From the NCBI RefSeq assembly GCF_020783655.1, contig NZ_JAJGQH010000015.1:62001-126000 (forward strand): a stretch of 64,000 bases of DNA, given 5' to 3'. The position numbers were made by a program, and so were the translations under genes. This document shows, in pieces, positions 63,773 through 64,000 of the stretch (the first letter of the stretch is position 1; the number at the start of each line of letters is the position of its first letter). The notes below the pieces were generated by a model. It did no database searches. It saw only the letters and a program-made list of their open reading frames with translations, and was not told the origin of the DNA. The DNA is from Xanthomonas melonis (GTDB taxonomy: Bacteria; Pseudomonadota; Gammaproteobacteria; Xanthomonadales; Xanthomonadaceae).

Positions 63773-64000
63773 ATGAATAGCCAGTACCGCAAGCCCTTGC
63801 CGGGCACTTCCTTGGATTACTTCGACGCGCGTGCAGCAGTGGACGCATTGCAGCCCGGCGCGTATGCGGCGCTGCCTTACACCGCGCGCGTGCATGCGGA
63901 AAACCTGGTGCGGCGCGCCGAGCCGCAGCAGCTGGAGGCCTACCTTCGCCAGCTGATCGAGCGCAAGCGCGAGCTGGATTTTCCGTGGTTCCCGGCACGG
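63773..64000 (+). CDS. acnD: Fe/S-dependent 2-methylcitrate dehydratase AcnD (start only)
   Basis: Aconitase-like enzyme of the methylcitrate pathway, partnered with PrpF. Only about 76 codons lie in the window. MNSQYRKPLPGTSLDYFDARAAV, GAYAALPYTARVHAENLVRR and LIERKRELDFPWFPAR match AcnD N-termini. ATG 63773 is preferred; ATG 63761 would add four residues. No Shine-Dalgarno is seen. The downstream part (catalytic cysteines) is outside the window. Confidence 0.9.
   Translation, partial: MNSQYRKPLPGTSLDYFDARAAVDALQPGAYAALPYTARVHAENLVRRAEPQQLEAYLRQLIERKRELDFPWFPAR

Overview
This is a GC-rich chromosomal segment of a Xanthomonas species (Gammaproteobacteria, Lysobacteraceae). The evidence is a PilZ protein of the non-canonical type-IV-pilus kind known from X. 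campestris, an NAD-type isocitrate dehydrogenase, a KdkA Kdo kinase, dispersed GGGATTCGGGAATC-type repeats, and gammaproteobacterial gene order throughout. Most of the window is core genome with conserved clusters. One short accessory patch (about 55.26-57.6 kb) lies downstream of a tRNA-Val gene.

Layout. 0-5.4 kb (minus strand): ppk, phoR, phoB (phosphate storage and phosphate sensing, with a Pho-box-like site in front of phoB) and a BepA-type periplasmic protease. 5.6-8.6 kb: monothiol/dithiol redox genes, icd and a BI-1 family membrane protein. 8.8-9.6 kb: five tRNA genes. 9.8-19.0 kb: the protein-quality-control cluster tig-clpP-clpX-lon-hupB, three tRNAs and ppiD. 19.4-24.2 kb: mltD-gloB diverging from a methyltransferase-rnhA-dnaQ set (E. 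coli order), then a PP2C phosphatase.

24.4-31.2 kb is bounded by two tRNA-Ser genes (CGA and GGA), each followed by copies of the same 158-bp repeat. The repeat starts and ends with the tRNA 3' end and contains hairpins whose stems change in a compensatory way between the two loci. Between them lie an LPS-core set (DUF6165, heptosyltransferase-like GT9, kdkA) that runs by stop/start overlap into an MBL hydrolase and moaA, then moaCDE and the SRP RNA gene. 31.5-35 kb: dnaX-ebfC-recR-HIT. 35.2-39.6 kb: an operon of an Slp lipoprotein, TgpA-like transglutaminase, DUF58 protein and MoxR ATPase. 39.6-44.4 kb: a three-gene membrane glycosylation module.

44.4-55 kb: maf (YceF type) diverging from yceD-rpmF-fabH-fabD-fabG-acpP-fabF-pabB-mltG-holB-pilZ, the fatty-acid synthesis cluster, here without plsX and tmk at their usual places. 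55.2-57.6 kb: tRNA-Val(CAC) followed by the accessory patch, which has a perfect DnaA box, a Panacea-domain antitoxin gene with a small downstream gene that is probably its toxin, a truncated DUF2513 gene, a solitary IS3-type terminal repeat and a frameshifted BRO-N antirepressor. 57.6-59.5 kb: three small lipoprotein genes. 59.7-64 kb: the methylcitrate (propionate) pathway, with the sigma-54 activator prpR divergent from prpB-prpC-acnD, two activator-site candidates and a clear sigma-54 promoter.

The observations most worth following up are the structured tRNA-Ser-linked repeat and the Panacea toxin-antitoxin pair.
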